From: Candidatus Saccharimonadota bacterium
GTDB lineage: Bacteria; Patescibacteriota; Saccharimonadia; Saccharimonadales; Saccharimonadaceae
Length of the DNA: 64,000 bases
Direction: 5' to 3'
Assembly: GCA_027492255.1 (NCBI GenBank)
Contig: JAPUFB010000004.1
Coordinates: 62,001-126,000, forward strand
This document shows, piece by piece, positions 8,448 to 17,884 of this stretch. The translations under genes were made by a program, and so were the position numbers. The notes beneath the pieces were generated by a model, which was given only the letters and a program-made list of their open reading frames with translations, did no database searches and was not told the DNA's origin. Every line of letters starts with the position of its first letter. The first letter of the stretch is position 1.

Positions 8448-9917
8448 ATGTTTTCACGCCTCGCGTTTCTTCGCCAAGCTACTCTGTACCGCTATCGGTT
8501 CTTTTTAGGGTACGGTATCTTGATTGCGCTCGGTATATATATCAGTACCGTCGACCTTAGTTCTATTCCACGCGGCATCTCTCAGTCAGAGATGAATTCT
8601 GCAGTCGCTAGCAATTTTATGTCGCTCAACCTCGGACTTGACTGGGTGGTGAATGCACCATATCATCTCCTGCAGAAATTCTCGATGATGCTATTTGGCG
8701 CGAGTCAGTTTTCAATCGTCTTACCTTCGGTTGTTATCGGAGTTCTGACGGTAATTATTATGACCTTGATGCTTCGTCGCTGGTTCAAGGAGAGCGTCGC
8801 TATCATTGCCGCAATTATCGTCCTGACGTCATCATCATTTATGAATATGATGCGTGATGGGACACCGACAATCATGCTGGCTTTCTGGACAATGCTCCTC
8901 CTATATTCAAGTGTCGAATTTTTGATGCAACATGAAAAAGCCTTTATATGGAAAATTCTCATGACCATTGCAGTTGCAGGACTAATGTATACACCACTCG
9001 GTCCGTACTCGTTATTCATACTTGTCGGCAGTGGTCTCTTACATCCTCATATTCGCGCACGCTATCGAAGTGTGAAGTTGTACCGTCACATAATATTGGC
9101 TACACTTGCGGGAATCCTTCTTGCACCGCTGCTCATACGATTATTCATCTCACCAAATGAAACAATCACGGCAATTCTAGGACTCAGTGCCTTGCCGCAT
9201 AGTCTTGGGGATATTAAAAACAACCTCGTGTTTGTCTTTGAAGCATTCTTTAATTTCTCGCGTACCGAAATCCTTGGCGGTGTTGTCACACCAGTATATG
9301 GTACCGCGTCAGCAGCGCTTATCTTGCTTGGATTCTTCAAGCTCGTTCGAGATCGTTTTACAGCTCGTGCCTATACACTGCTTTCATGGATGGCAATTGT
9401 TTTACTATTGATCGTACTAATGGCAGGGTTTGCTATACCCCTTATTCTGGCACCTGCAATGCTGCTTATAGCAATCGGCATCGAATTTCTTATCAATGAA
9501 TGGTATCGTATATTTCCATTTAATCCCTATGCACGTATCGTCGGACTTATCCCGCTGAGTGTTCTTTTCTTACTACTAACGATTGGCAATCTAACAGCAT
9601 ACTTCAACGCCTACCGATACACGTCTTACGATGGCTATTACGACCAGCTCGGCGCTGTCCGTAGCGCGCTTCATAATTATTACTCACTGCCGCATAGTAG
9701 CGGTGCCACACTTATCGTACCTGCCCAGCAAACGGCGTTTTATGACATTTTACGAAAAACGTACAAAGATCTTGGCGTCTCCTCAACACTGCCTGCTGAT
9801 ACGAAAGGAACGATCATTGTTATATCTCCGGTTACTATACCTGAAAAAATTCCAACCCGGATTTACACAAATGACCTCACTAAAAAAGACAGTACCCTGG
9901 TGAGGGTATACAAGTAA
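8448..9917 (+). CDS. Multi-spanning membrane protein, GT39/PMT-like glycosyltransferase fold
   Basis: 489 residues with about 11 hydrophobic segments. The early loop SSIPRGISQSEMNSAVASNFMSL resembles the acceptor loop of dolichyl/undecaprenyl-phosphate-sugar-dependent (GT-C) transferases, but the usual Asp-Glu is Ser-Glu. A C-terminal soluble region (about 410-489) ends TKKDSTLVRVYK. By family it would transfer sugars on the outer face of the membrane; substrate unknown. TATAAT lies about 12 nt before the ATG. It could also be a non-catalytic homologue. Confidence 0.65.
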   Translation: MFSRLAFLRQATLYRYRFFLGYGILIALGIYISTVDLSSIPRGISQSEMNSAVASNFMSLNLGLDWVVNAPYHLLQKFSMMLFGASQFSIVLPSVVIGVLTVIIMTLMLRRWFKESVAIIAAIIVLTSSSFMNMMRDGTPTIMLAFWTMLLLYSSVEFLMQHEKAFIWKILMTIAVAGLMYTPLGPYSLFILVGSGLLHPHIRARYRSVKLYRHIILATLAGILLAPLLIRLFISPNETITAILGLSALPHSLGDIKNNLVFVFEAFFNFSRTEILGGVVTPVYGTASAALILLGFFKLVRDRFTARAYTLLSWMAIVLLLIVLMAGFAIPLILAPAMLLIAIGIEFLINEWYRIFPFNPYARIVGLIPLSVLFLLLTIGNLTAYFNAYRYTSYDGYYDQLGAVRSALHNYYSLPHSSGATLIVPAQQTAFYDILRKTYKDLGVSSTLPADTKGTIIVISPVTIPEKIPTRIYTNDLTKKDSTLVRVYK

Positions 9918-9972
9918 AGAAACACGGATTTTGCTATAATATTCTCTAGAAATAACAGAAGGGACAGTTTGT

Positions 9973-10260
9973 ATGTTTGATCAAGCCAAAATGGTGATGC
10001 AGCTTAAGAAAGCGCAAAAAGAATTAGCCAATGAAATCGTAGAAGTATCTGCCGGTGATGATGCCGTAATCGTTCAGGTCAATGGCGAATTGAAACTCAA
10101 GAAAGTAACAATCGACGCATCGCGTGTTGATGTTGATGATATCCATGAACTCGAACAATGGATTGAAGTTGCCGTACGTGACGCACTGCAACGCGCTCAA
10201 GAATTAGCTGCTGAAAAGATGAAGCCACTCATGGGTGGACTGGGCAAGTTAGGTCTCTAA
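9973..10260 (+). CDS. YbaB/EbfC-family nucleoid-associated protein
   Basis: 95 residues. MFDQAKMVMQLKKAQKELANEIVEV (helix), VQVNGELKLKKVTID (beta core) and a long C-terminal helix, the standard YbaB arrangement. Members form dimers that bind DNA. A GGGA Shine-Dalgarno precedes the ATG, with TATAAT near 9933. recR follows after 7 nt, the usual ybaB-recR pairing in bacteria. Confidence 0.92.
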   Translation: MFDQAKMVMQLKKAQKELANEIVEVSAGDDAVIVQVNGELKLKKVTIDASRVDVDDIHELEQWIEVAVRDALQRAQELAAEKMKPLMGGLGKLGL

Positions 10261-10267
10261 AGACTGT

Positions 10268-10873
10268 ATGCTACCACAACCGCTCCTCGATCTTATCGAC
10301 GCGCTCGGTGCCTTGCCGGGTGTTGGTCCACGCACGGCTGAGCGGTATGCCTATTATCTATTGAAAAGCGACATGCATGTCACTAATCGACTTTCGGAAA
10401 GTATCGAACAGATACACGGAAGGATAAAAACATGTCCGGTTACCTATGCACTCATCGATGCTGATAACGATGTATCAGAACTTTATAGTGATTCAAGCCG
10501 CGATAAATCACTCATCGCGGTCGTTGAAGAGCCGCTTGATATCATCGCTCTTGAACGTACAAAACATTTTAACGGTACGTATCACGTTCTTGGCGGAGCG
10601 ATGAGCCCTATCGATGGCATCGGCCCAGAGCAGCTCCATATTCCCGAACTGCTAAACCGTATTAAAAATGACGCCGTCAAGGAAATTATTCTCGCCACCA
10701 ATGCAAGTGTCGAAGGAGAGTCAACTGCACTCTTTATTCAAAAACAAATTGAAGAAAGCGGCCTTGAGGTTTCAGTAACCCGACTGGCTCGCGGCATTCC
10801 GGTCGGCGTCGACCTCGAATATGCCGATATGATCACGTTGACCCACGCGTTACAAGGCCGACGAAAATTATAG
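10268..10873 (+). CDS. recR: Recombination protein RecR without its zinc finger
   Basis: 201 residues. N-terminal helix-hairpin-helix (LIDALGALPGVGPRTAERYAYYLL), then the Toprim domain (LIAVVEEPLDIIALERTKHFNGTYHVLGGAMSPIDGIGPEQLHI, EIILATNASVEGESTA) and the conserved ARGIPVGVDLEYADMITLTHAL. RecR loads RecA at gaps with RecO/RecF. The four-cysteine zinc motif after residue 56 is degenerate: it reads TCPVTYALIDADNDVSELYSD with only one cysteine. Length is normal. It follows ybaB. Confidence 0.93.
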   Translation: MLPQPLLDLIDALGALPGVGPRTAERYAYYLLKSDMHVTNRLSESIEQIHGRIKTCPVTYALIDADNDVSELYSDSSRDKSLIAVVEEPLDIIALERTKHFNGTYHVLGGAMSPIDGIGPEQLHIPELLNRIKNDAVKEIILATNASVEGESTALFIQKQIEESGLEVSVTRLARGIPVGVDLEYADMITLTHALQGRRKL

Positions 10874-10881
10874 CTATATAT

Positions 10882-10927
10882 CTCGCGAACAAAATCTTCG
10901 AAATATTTCAAAAACTTTGTTCGCGAG
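10882..10927. terminator. Inverted repeat after recR, probable bidirectional terminator
   Basis: CTCGCGAACAAA (10882-10893) and TTTGTTCGCGAG (10916-10927) are perfect 12-nt arms. The 22-nt loop contains its own palindrome GAAATATTTC. It lies between converging genes (recR and the 10963 gene), but the U-tract is weak and the loop long. Confidence 0.5.
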
Positions 10928-10962
10928 GCAGGAGAGAAAATCCCTGACACTCGCGGTGATGA

Positions 10963-11433
10963 TCACCCCGAAATGAATACTTCCGGGTGGTCATCTTTCC
11001 ACTGCTGCCAGTCTTCGTCGTCGCGCTCGATGTAGTCGAGCAGTTCGACCAGATCGAAGTACTGCTTCGGCTCTCCGAGGAACGGACGTGGTCCGTGCAA
11101 CGTCCAGGTTAAGTAGCAGTAATGCCAGCCACCAGTCCTGCTGCTTTTGAAGAACGTGCGAGTATTGACGCCGTTGTCAATGTCGTATGGACCAGCAACG
11201 AGCATTGACTCGATGTAGCGCTCGTTATACATCTGACGCAGCCAGTAATCCTTGTACGAAGCAAGTACGGCGATGTCGTCATCAGTCGGCAATGAAGCGT
11301 GCATGTGGTCATTGTCATCGGTTGGGATGACGACGACGACGTGGTAGCCGAAATTGTGCATCCATAACCTTACGGCAGGGATGCGGTAGTCAGCTGACCA
11401 CGGAGTGGTCGGTAAGACATCAGAAACAATCAT
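10963..11433 (-). CDS. Hypothetical protein
   Basis: 156 residues, unknown family. Rich in aromatic and acidic residues (YKDYWLRQMYNERYIESMLVAGPYDIDNG, GGWHYCYLTWTLHGPRPFLGEP, LLDYIERDDEDWQQWKDDHPEVF). No signal or membrane segment. The ATG at 11433 follows AGGAAAGAG. A leader of roughly 95 nt separates it from a full promoter and contains the hairpin CCACCC/GGGTGG (11458-11475). Composition is GC-richer than the neighbouring recR and DHH genes. Confidence 0.65.
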   Translation of the reverse strand: MIVSDVLPTTPWSADYRIPAVRLWMHNFGYHVVVVIPTDDNDHMHASLPTDDDIAVLASYKDYWLRQMYNERYIESMLVAGPYDIDNGVNTRTFFKSSRTGGWHYCYLTWTLHGPRPFLGEPKQYFDLVELLDYIERDDEDWQQWKDDHPEVFISG

Positions 11434-11528
11434 GATTCTCTTTCCTGCCTTTCAACTCCACCCATGAGCGGGTGGCTCAAATGGATGGGACTAGTCCACA
11501 CTTAGGAAATAAGTGAGATTACGTATTT

Positions 11529-11557
11529 ATTATAGCATTTTTTATAATATTATGCAA
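11529..11557 (-). promoter_or_regulatory. Promoter of 11433 gene
   Basis: On the minus strand: TTGCAT (11557-11552), 17-nt spacer, TATAAT (11534-11529). It is divergent from the DHH gene's own -10 box TACAAT (11565-11570, plus strand). Confidence 0.65.
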
Positions 11558-11577
11558 TATCTGTTACAATAAAACAG

Positions 11578-12588
11578 ATGTATGAATCTATAAATAATCG
11601 AATTGACGCCGCCAAACGTATTGTTATTGTGCAGCCGGAAAACCCTGACGCTGATAGCCTGGGGACTTCGGTGGCGCTTGAAGAAATCCTTAGCGTACAA
11701 GGCAAAGACGTTACAATGTTCTGCGCAATCGACATGCCAAAATACCTCCGCTACATCGCTGGCTGGGATAGGGTAGAAAAGGACTGGACCGGTCAATACG
11801 ACCTTGCAATTATCGTTGATACGTCTGCTGAAAATCTGCTTTTGAAAGCCCTCGAGACTCCTGGATTCCGACACTTTTGTGAAACCCATCCTGTCTTGAT
11901 ATTTGATCACCACATCGAAGGCGATGAAGGCGGAGATAGCCTCAGTTTTCCTCATGAACTTACTCTTGATGACGCGTCAGCATCCACGAGCGAACTGCTC
12001 ATGCAAATTGCCAAAGAACTGAACTGGAACATCACCAAACCAGCCGCTGAAGCAATGATGATTTCCATCATGGGCGACACAATGGGACTTAGTACGCCGA
12101 GTGTGACGCGTCGCACGATGCAAACTGTGCTTGATCTTATGGATCGCGATGCACATCCAGCTGAAATCGAACAAAAGCGTCGACAATATATGAAGAAGCC
12201 TGCAGATATCCTCACTTACAAAGGACAGTTGATTGAGCGAATCGAATATTTTTGCGATGGCCGTCTGGCACTCGTCCATATCCCATGGGAAGATATTGAA
12301 ACCTATAGTGACAGGTACAACCCTAGCATCCTTGTGCTAGACGAAATGCGTCTTGTTGAGGGAGTTGATATCGCAATTGCAATTAAGACCTATCCAGATG
12401 AAAAACTTACTGGCAAGATCCGCACGAATATTCCTGTTGGCGATAAATTGGCTGGATATTTCGGTGGTGGTGGACATGCCTATAGCGCAGGTTATAAAAT
12501 TTATGAAACATATGACACAGCCGTACGAGAGTTGATTGAGGCAACAGGAAAGATTTTGAAGGATTTCGATCATGATCAAACTGCATAA
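11578..12588 (+). CDS. DHH-family phosphoesterase (NrnA-like)
   Basis: 336 residues. N-terminal DHH domain: VIVQPENPDADSLGTSVAL (motif I), DLAIIVDTSAE (motif II), LIFDHHIEGDEGG (the DHH motif), SIMGDTMGLSTPS; C-terminal DHHA1 domain ending GYFGGGGHAYSAGYKI. NrnA-type enzymes degrade very short RNAs and pAp with manganese. Motif I has N where many have H. TACAAT ends 7 nt before the ATG, so it is probably leaderless. Its 3' end overlaps cysS by 17 nt. Confidence 0.88.
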   Translation: MYESINNRIDAAKRIVIVQPENPDADSLGTSVALEEILSVQGKDVTMFCAIDMPKYLRYIAGWDRVEKDWTGQYDLAIIVDTSAENLLLKALETPGFRHFCETHPVLIFDHHIEGDEGGDSLSFPHELTLDDASASTSELLMQIAKELNWNITKPAAEAMMISIMGDTMGLSTPSVTRRTMQTVLDLMDRDAHPAEIEQKRRQYMKKPADILTYKGQLIERIEYFCDGRLALVHIPWEDIETYSDRYNPSILVLDEMRLVEGVDIAIAIKTYPDEKLTGKIRTNIPVGDKLAGYFGGGGHAYSAGYKIYETYDTAVRELIEATGKILKDFDHDQTA

Positions 12589-14026
12589 TTCACTAACAAA
12601 GCAAATCGAAGAATTTATCCCGACTAATGATCAACATGTTCGTATCTACAGCTGCGGACCAACTGTCTATGATCGTGTGCATATCGGCAATCTTAGCGCG
12701 TTTATATTCGCAGACCTGCTACGTCGTATGCTGAGCGGGCACGGGCTAAAGGTTACTCACGTCATGAATTTGACTGACGTTGACGATAAAACTATTCGAA
12801 GATCTCGCGAAGAACAGCCTGATGATGATGCCCACGAGGCGCTACAAAAAACTACCGAGCGCTACGGAGCAGCTTTCTTTAAGGATTTTGAAACAGTAGG
12901 AAATGATCTCAGTGCTTATACGTTCATAAAAGCAACCGATGAACAATCAATTGATGCGATGCAAACGATGATTCGGGAGCTATTAGAACAGGGCTTTGCC
13001 TATGTTGCTGAAGATGGAATTTATTTTAGTATCGATGCATACAAGAAGTCAGGGAAAACCTACGGACAGCTCGTTTCGATCACCGCCGAAAACACTGCTG
13101 AAGCGCGTATCGCTAACGACGAATACGATAAAGAGTCTGCTCATGACTTTGCCCTTTGGAAAAAACAAGAAGACGGTGAGCCTGCATGGGATTTTATGGT
13201 CAACGGCGAAAATATTGCTGGACGTCCAGGCTGGCACATAGAGTGTTCCGCCATGAGTCGTATGAAAATCGGACAACCTTTTGATATTCATACCGGGGGC
13301 GTTGATCTCAAGTTTCCTCATCACGAAAATGAAATTGCGCAGAGTACTGCGGGTAATGATAACTCTACGTATGCCAAAGTATTCCTTCATAACGAACATG
13401 TTCTTGTCGACAACCGCAAAATGAGCAAGAGTCTTGGGAATTTTTATACACTAGAGAATCTGATAGAAAAAAATATCGATCCTATGGCATTCCGCCTATT
13501 AGTACTGCAGTCACACTATAGCAATCAAACTAATTTTAGCTTCGATAATGTTGTTTCAGCAACAAATCGATTAAAACGATGGCGCGATATCGCATCATTG
13601 CGATGGCAGACTCACGATACTCTAACGGATGACGACGACAAAGATACGAGCTTTAACGTCAATGGTACAATCCTCGCCGCTCCGCACGCAATTCGTGAAG
13701 CATTGGCCAATAATCTTGATACGCCTACCGCGCTCGTAGCCGTCGAAGCAGCCCTTGACGCTATAGAAACCGCCCGTCTTGATGCACTACAGCATGATGC
13801 GTTAGTCGCCCTCATAGATGCAATTGATGCACTCCTTGGACTACAGCTTGCCATATCAACACCTGATATACGTGACGAACAAAAACAGTTCATCATCAAA
13901 CGTGAGCGAGCTCGTGAAGAAAAGAATTGGCCCCGTAGTGATGAGTTACGTGACCAACTAGCCGCACAGGGTATTGTTCTCCGGGATACAAACGGACGAA
14001 CAATCTGGACGAGAAACGAGCCTTAG
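12572..14026 (+). CDS. cysS: Cysteinyl-tRNA synthetase
   Basis: 484 residues. Class I signatures: YSCGPTVYDRVHIGN (HIGH motif as HIGN), MNLTDVDDKTI, RPGWHIECSAMS, DIHTGGVDLKFPHHENEIAQS and KMSKSLGN. The cysteine and histidines that bind the substrate-selecting zinc (C in YSCGPT, C in HIECSA, H and E in HHENE) are present. AAGGA precedes the ATG inside the end of the DHH gene, so the two are translationally coupled. It ends 4 nt into the convergent PerM gene. Confidence 0.97.
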   Translation: MIKLHNSLTKQIEEFIPTNDQHVRIYSCGPTVYDRVHIGNLSAFIFADLLRRMLSGHGLKVTHVMNLTDVDDKTIRRSREEQPDDDAHEALQKTTERYGAAFFKDFETVGNDLSAYTFIKATDEQSIDAMQTMIRELLEQGFAYVAEDGIYFSIDAYKKSGKTYGQLVSITAENTAEARIANDEYDKESAHDFALWKKQEDGEPAWDFMVNGENIAGRPGWHIECSAMSRMKIGQPFDIHTGGVDLKFPHHENEIAQSTAGNDNSTYAKVFLHNEHVLVDNRKMSKSLGNFYTLENLIEKNIDPMAFRLLVLQSHYSNQTNFSFDNVVSATNRLKRWRDIASLRWQTHDTLTDDDDKDTSFNVNGTILAAPHAIREALANNLDTPTALVAVEAALDAIETARLDALQHDALVALIDAIDALLGLQLAISTPDIRDEQKQFIIKRERAREEKNWPRSDELRDQLAAQGIVLRDTNGRTIWTRNEP

Positions 14027-15168
14027 CTTTCTTTCAGCTTTTTCACTAACTTTTCAATATGTTGTTTTTCGTGAGCAGTCTTTTGTTTGCGTTTTTTAGC
14101 CGCATAGTCGAGATAATCAACTAACAAAACACGGACACAGCCTGCAAGTGGAATAGCAACTAGTCCACCAAGAAGACCGAAGAGGCTAGTACCAATCAGG
14201 ATCGCAACAAGGATCATTAGGACCGAGAGATCAATTGCTCGTGCTTGGATAGTTGGTGTGATGAAATTGTTATCAATTTGCTGATACGTCACAAAGAAAA
14301 TCGCAAATACAAGTGCTGCAAGCGGAGAGTTCAGAAGCAGCACAAGCGAGACAAGTACACAACCAAGGGTTGTACCGATCATAGGAATAAGTGCTGACAA
14401 GAACAGTAGGGTTGCAAGTGGAAGCGCAAGATTTGCAGGAATACCGAGTTGAGGTATAAAGCTCATAACAAGGAGGCCTACAAACGATACGACGCCACCA
14501 ATTGCAGCAACCGTTACTTGGCCGCCAACAAAACCGGTCACGACGCGGTACATCTTGTTTACAAGACTGCGATGTCGTTCCAGCTTATCCGGATCATCAT
14601 ACAATCCCCAAATTTTACTGAGCCATTCAGGACCTTCGATAAGCATAAAGAAGGTGAGGATAAGGACAAACATAAGTGTAATAATCCCGCCAAAGGTTGC
14701 AGTTGCGCTATTGACGACGATGCTTCCGAGTTCGGTTGAGACAGCAGCCGCTTGATTTTTCGTATCTTCAATAGCTTTATCAACCGTCGAGCGAAGGTTG
14801 TAGCGATTGATGAAATCATCAAAAATGCTGCGTTTTGAGGCAACATTATCGATAAGTTGCGGTACGGTTTTTGCAAACTTAGCAGACTGTTCAATCACAG
14901 GTGGAACAAAGGCAAAAAGGAAAGTTGCAAGAAGTGTCACAACGACCAGGTATGATATTGCGCTGGCACCAGTTCGGCTTTTCCCAGGAAGTTTTTTCGC
15001 AAGCCAGCTCACGGCCGGGTTAAGCGCTAAAGCTAAAAATAGCGCGATTATTATCGTTACCAGTGCCCCTTGTGCCACAAAAATCGCACCAATTGCGGCT
15101 ATAAAACCTAGTAACACCATACCAAATCGAACAAATGTTCTTGTCTCAATATCAATCTTTACTTTCAT
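14023..15168 (-). CDS. AI-2E family transporter (PerM/UPF0118)
   Basis: 381 residues with about 8 membrane segments: paired hydrophobic helices at the N-terminus, a soluble middle (AKFAKTVPQLIDNVASKRSIFDDFINRY), and the C-terminal GTSLFGLLGGLVAIPLAGCVRVLL typical of the family. Members export small molecules or act as Na+/H+ antiporters; substrate here unknown. The lysine-rich C-terminal tail is cytoplasmic. CATACT ends 8 nt before the ATG, suggesting a leaderless start. Confidence 0.85.
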   Translation of the reverse strand: MKVKIDIETRTFVRFGMVLLGFIAAIGAIFVAQGALVTIIIALFLALALNPAVSWLAKKLPGKSRTGASAISYLVVVTLLATFLFAFVPPVIEQSAKFAKTVPQLIDNVASKRSIFDDFINRYNLRSTVDKAIEDTKNQAAAVSTELGSIVVNSATATFGGIITLMFVLILTFFMLIEGPEWLSKIWGLYDDPDKLERHRSLVNKMYRVVTGFVGGQVTVAAIGGVVSFVGLLVMSFIPQLGIPANLALPLATLLFLSALIPMIGTTLGCVLVSLVLLLNSPLAALVFAIFFVTYQQIDNNFITPTIQARAIDLSVLMILVAILIGTSLFGLLGGLVAIPLAGCVRVLLVDYLDYAAKKRKQKTAHEKQHIEKLVKKLKES

Positions 15169-15237
15169 ATCTTAAGAGTATGAGCGAAAGACACCAAAAA
15201 AACAACTAGCTAACAAATGCGTGATAGCTCGTGGTGA

Positions 15238-15387
15238 TTATTTACTAAAATACAGACCCATAAACGAGAAAAGGGTCAATGAAAGCACCGATATAACAGA
15301 TATAACAAATGTTACTTTAGTCGGTTCAAAATTTTCAACTTTGGTTGATCGTTTTGTGCTTTTTTTAGGTGTTGCTTTTTTCTTCAT
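15238..15387 (-). CDS. Small single-pass membrane protein, basic N-terminus
   Basis: 49 residues: a Lys/Arg/Thr-rich N-terminus (MKKKATPKKSTKRSTKVENF) followed by one hydrophobic helix (about residues 27-46) and a two-residue tail. Likely inserted with the N-terminus inside. TATAGT (minus strand, 15399-15394) ends exactly 6 nt before the ATG, a clean leaderless start that supports the gene. Unknown family. Confidence 0.6.
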   Translation of the reverse strand: MKKKATPKKSTKRSTKVENFEPTKVTFVISVISVLSLTLFSFMGLYFSK

Positions 15388-15439
15388 ATAGCTACTATAC
15401 CATGAGCATTATAGTAATAAAACTTGTTTTCAGGTAGAT

Positions 15440-15955
15440 TTATTGCTGTGCAGCTCGAAGTATTGCTGCGTCGCGACGGGACATAAATACCACTTCTATA
15501 TCCTCATGATCAACATTGGCTTCAACTAATTTAATTGCTTCGTCTATCGTATCAATCCAGTGCAAAGCGAACTCTTCCTCTATTTCACTCTCAGTTAGCT
15601 GAGGTATTCCGGGTTCGCCTACTAAAGATGCTCTAAATGCATACGATGTTTGTTTCATTTTGCAAAAATCACGCCATTCCACAACTCGTCCGAGCTCATC
15701 ACCAATATTCGCTTCTGATCCAGTCTCTTCTATTAGTTCCCGGGTCAACGCTTCGCTCAAAACTTCACCGTCATCAACGCCGCCTCCAGGAAGCTTATAG
15801 TAACCTCTTTGTCCAGCATATATCAACGCAATACGACCACTATGATCGATAAACACGGCGCGTACGGCATTTCGCATGTAGTAGTTTTCTCTGTTGCTTA
15901 TATCAACAGACTGGTCCATCTCGCGCTGATCAAGTGTCAGTATCGTTGTGTTCAT
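15440..15955 (-). CDS. Nudix hydrolase
   Basis: 171 residues. The Nudix box begins GGGVDDGEVLSEAL and continues TRELIEETG (G-x5-E-x7-RE-x2-EE-x-G pattern satisfied). The N-terminal segment (AVRAVFIDHSGRIALIYAGQRGYYKLPGGG) is the usual first sheet. It hydrolyses nucleoside diphosphate-linked compounds; substrate not predictable. TATCAT ends 6 nt before ATG 15955, so it is likely leaderless. Confidence 0.88.
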   Translation of the reverse strand: MNTTILTLDQREMDQSVDISNRENYYMRNAVRAVFIDHSGRIALIYAGQRGYYKLPGGGVDDGEVLSEALTRELIEETGSEANIGDELGRVVEWRDFCKMKQTSYAFRASLVGEPGIPQLTESEIEEEFALHWIDTIDEAIKLVEANVDHEDIEVVFMSRRDAAILRAAQQ

Positions 15956-16040
15956 GTATGTATGATAGCAAAATATACTTTCTTATGCTTTTGTTTTATT
16001 GGTGTCCCATGTAGAATCATAGATAACTAAGGAGTTATAT

Positions 16041-17075
16041 ATGGCTGAAACACTACGATTGGTTGATTTTAAGTCAGAAATGGCCGGACGAAGAGTCGGC
16101 TGGGTCTCTTTGGATAATGTAAGAGATCGCGAAAATAACGAAACACCTCTTGTGTCTGTAAATGTCGTTACCGCTACAGTTGGCCAGGAGGGTGCATGGT
16201 ATGGCCATACTATTGATAAACGATTCTTTTCGCCCGAGCCTGAGCAACAAGGGTTCCTAGCTGTTGCCGCTTTTTCGGCGATCCTTACCTCACCAACAGA
16301 TAGTCCATGGGAAGAGGAGTTTAATCTCATCTATTTAAGCCAGGCAAACAGAGATGCTATACAATTACTCGATAAGGGTGTTGATCGGGGTGTGTACGGT
16401 GGCACTGGGGATCCGACAAGTGATTGGGCAACAAACCCTGCAGAGTTGCTCGACCAACTAAAAGAAAAACTTAGTGATGTAGGGTTCAAAGAACGATACG
16501 CACAACTATACTACTGGCTGAACGGAGCAATTGCTCGGCCAAAAATGGGGTATGAGCTCACCCCAAAAGAATTTGAAAGCATGAAAATCGATGAGCTGTT
16601 ATTGCCTGATCAAACGATGAAGACAACAACGAAAGAGCAGCTCGCACACGCACGATCAATCGTCGATCAACTTGGACAATCAGCAAAAAGCGATGAAACT
16701 ATGCGTAAACGTTTAACAGTGTTTTCAGATATTCCTGTAACTGATGTACCTGATACGTTTGTCGAGAACCGTCACCTTGTTGCAAAAGGAGAAAAGGAAA
16801 TCGGGAAACATGTTTCAAAACTTGCCGTCCGCCAACTCGTTTATTTGCCAATTGGCAATAGATCAGGAGGACGAACGTGGCCATACATGGACGCAAGCGC
16901 AACAGATGAAGATGTAGCTTTTGGACGAGAACTAAATGGACTAAGAAGGGGCAGTATCGAGCCGGCAAATCGTGAACTTGGCCGAGAGATAGACGAGCTC
17001 GTAATGCGACAACAATACGCCCAACAAGGCGTGAGGCGCTTTAGTGAAATCTCTCACGCTGAAGCTGCTCTGTAG
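16041..17075 (+). CDS. Hypothetical protein
   Basis: 344 residues, no family recognised. Starts MAETLRLVDFKSEMAGRRVGWV after AAGGAGTTATAT. Predicted soluble: a mixed N-terminal domain (about 1-110) and a mainly helical C-terminal half (KEQLAHARSIVDQLGQSAKSDETMRKRL, LGREIDELVMRQQYAQQGVRRFSEI). No signal peptide or membrane segment. It stands alone between convergent genes. Confidence 0.75.
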   Translation: MAETLRLVDFKSEMAGRRVGWVSLDNVRDRENNETPLVSVNVVTATVGQEGAWYGHTIDKRFFSPEPEQQGFLAVAAFSAILTSPTDSPWEEEFNLIYLSQANRDAIQLLDKGVDRGVYGGTGDPTSDWATNPAELLDQLKEKLSDVGFKERYAQLYYWLNGAIARPKMGYELTPKEFESMKIDELLLPDQTMKTTTKEQLAHARSIVDQLGQSAKSDETMRKRLTVFSDIPVTDVPDTFVENRHLVAKGEKEIGKHVSKLAVRQLVYLPIGNRSGGRTWPYMDASATDEDVAFGRELNGLRRGSIEPANRELGREIDELVMRQQYAQQGVRRFSEISHAEAAL

Positions 17076-17095
17076 AGTAAGCTATTGTCGATTGT

Positions 17096-17785
17096 TTATG
17101 TAGTAATTGTCAGAACCATCGGCAAATGGTCGGATATCTCGTTGTTATCAACATCAAAATTATTGAGCGTAACTTTGTCGTTTAGGAATACATAGTCAGA
17201 GAAATACATCTTGTTATCTGGATACCTATCCCAGGCAAGATGATTGCGGGTTGTAGGGATATTATGTTCTTTAATCAGATCCCTATAGCTATGATTCTCA
17301 AACATGCGTAAACTTTCGGTAGTCGGTTCAATATTGAAATCACCCCCGATCACTACCGGCGTGTTTTTGTCTTGGAAAAACTCTATTATTTTCTGAGAAA
17401 ATTTCAGTCTATCGGGATTATCTAATTTATCGGAAGGGCGTGAGCGACCATGAACATTGCACACATACATGTTCTTGTCGCCAATCTTCAGTTCAGCATA
17501 CATAGCAAGCCCGATTGTCATATCATCACCAAATAATGTCCCTGACGATAGCAGCTCAATATCATTTCGAATAAACATGGTCTGGGGAAAATTATCATTA
17601 TGATCGATAAATTTATAGTCAGAAATTTCTACGTACCCATTCAGTACGCGAGCACATGCCTCTTTTGCATTTGGGGTGGCTTCCTGTAGACAAAATACAT
17701 CAGTATTAAGCGCTTGTTCCTTGATATAGGGAACAAGTCCCTCTGTCATATGACTACCCCAGATATTGAGAAAAACTATCTTCAT
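17096..17785 (-). CDS. Endonuclease/exonuclease/phosphatase (EEP) family protein
   Basis: 229 residues. EEP fold motifs: MKIVFLNIWGSH (Asn), VFCLQEATPNA (catalytic Glu), VCNVHGRSR, PVVIGGDFNIEP (GDFN motif), and the terminal SDYVFLNDK ... ISDHLPMVLTI (SDH motif). All catalytic positions are present. Members cleave phosphodiester or phosphomonoester bonds in DNA, lipids or inositol phosphates; substrate unknown. No signal peptide. TATACT ends 8 nt before ATG 17785. Confidence 0.85.
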   Translation of the reverse strand: MKIVFLNIWGSHMTEGLVPYIKEQALNTDVFCLQEATPNAKEACARVLNGYVEISDYKFIDHNDNFPQTMFIRNDIELLSSGTLFGDDMTIGLAMYAELKIGDKNMYVCNVHGRSRPSDKLDNPDRLKFSQKIIEFFQDKNTPVVIGGDFNIEPTTESLRMFENHSYRDLIKEHNIPTTRNHLAWDRYPDNKMYFSDYVFLNDKVTLNNFDVDNNEISDHLPMVLTITT

Positions 17786-17884
17786 CTCGATCTAGTATAG
17801 CAAGTGCATTATAAAATCTCAGAACTATACATCTATATTGAATGAAGATAAAAGATAAGTAATATTATACCCAGAAATTTAAGT

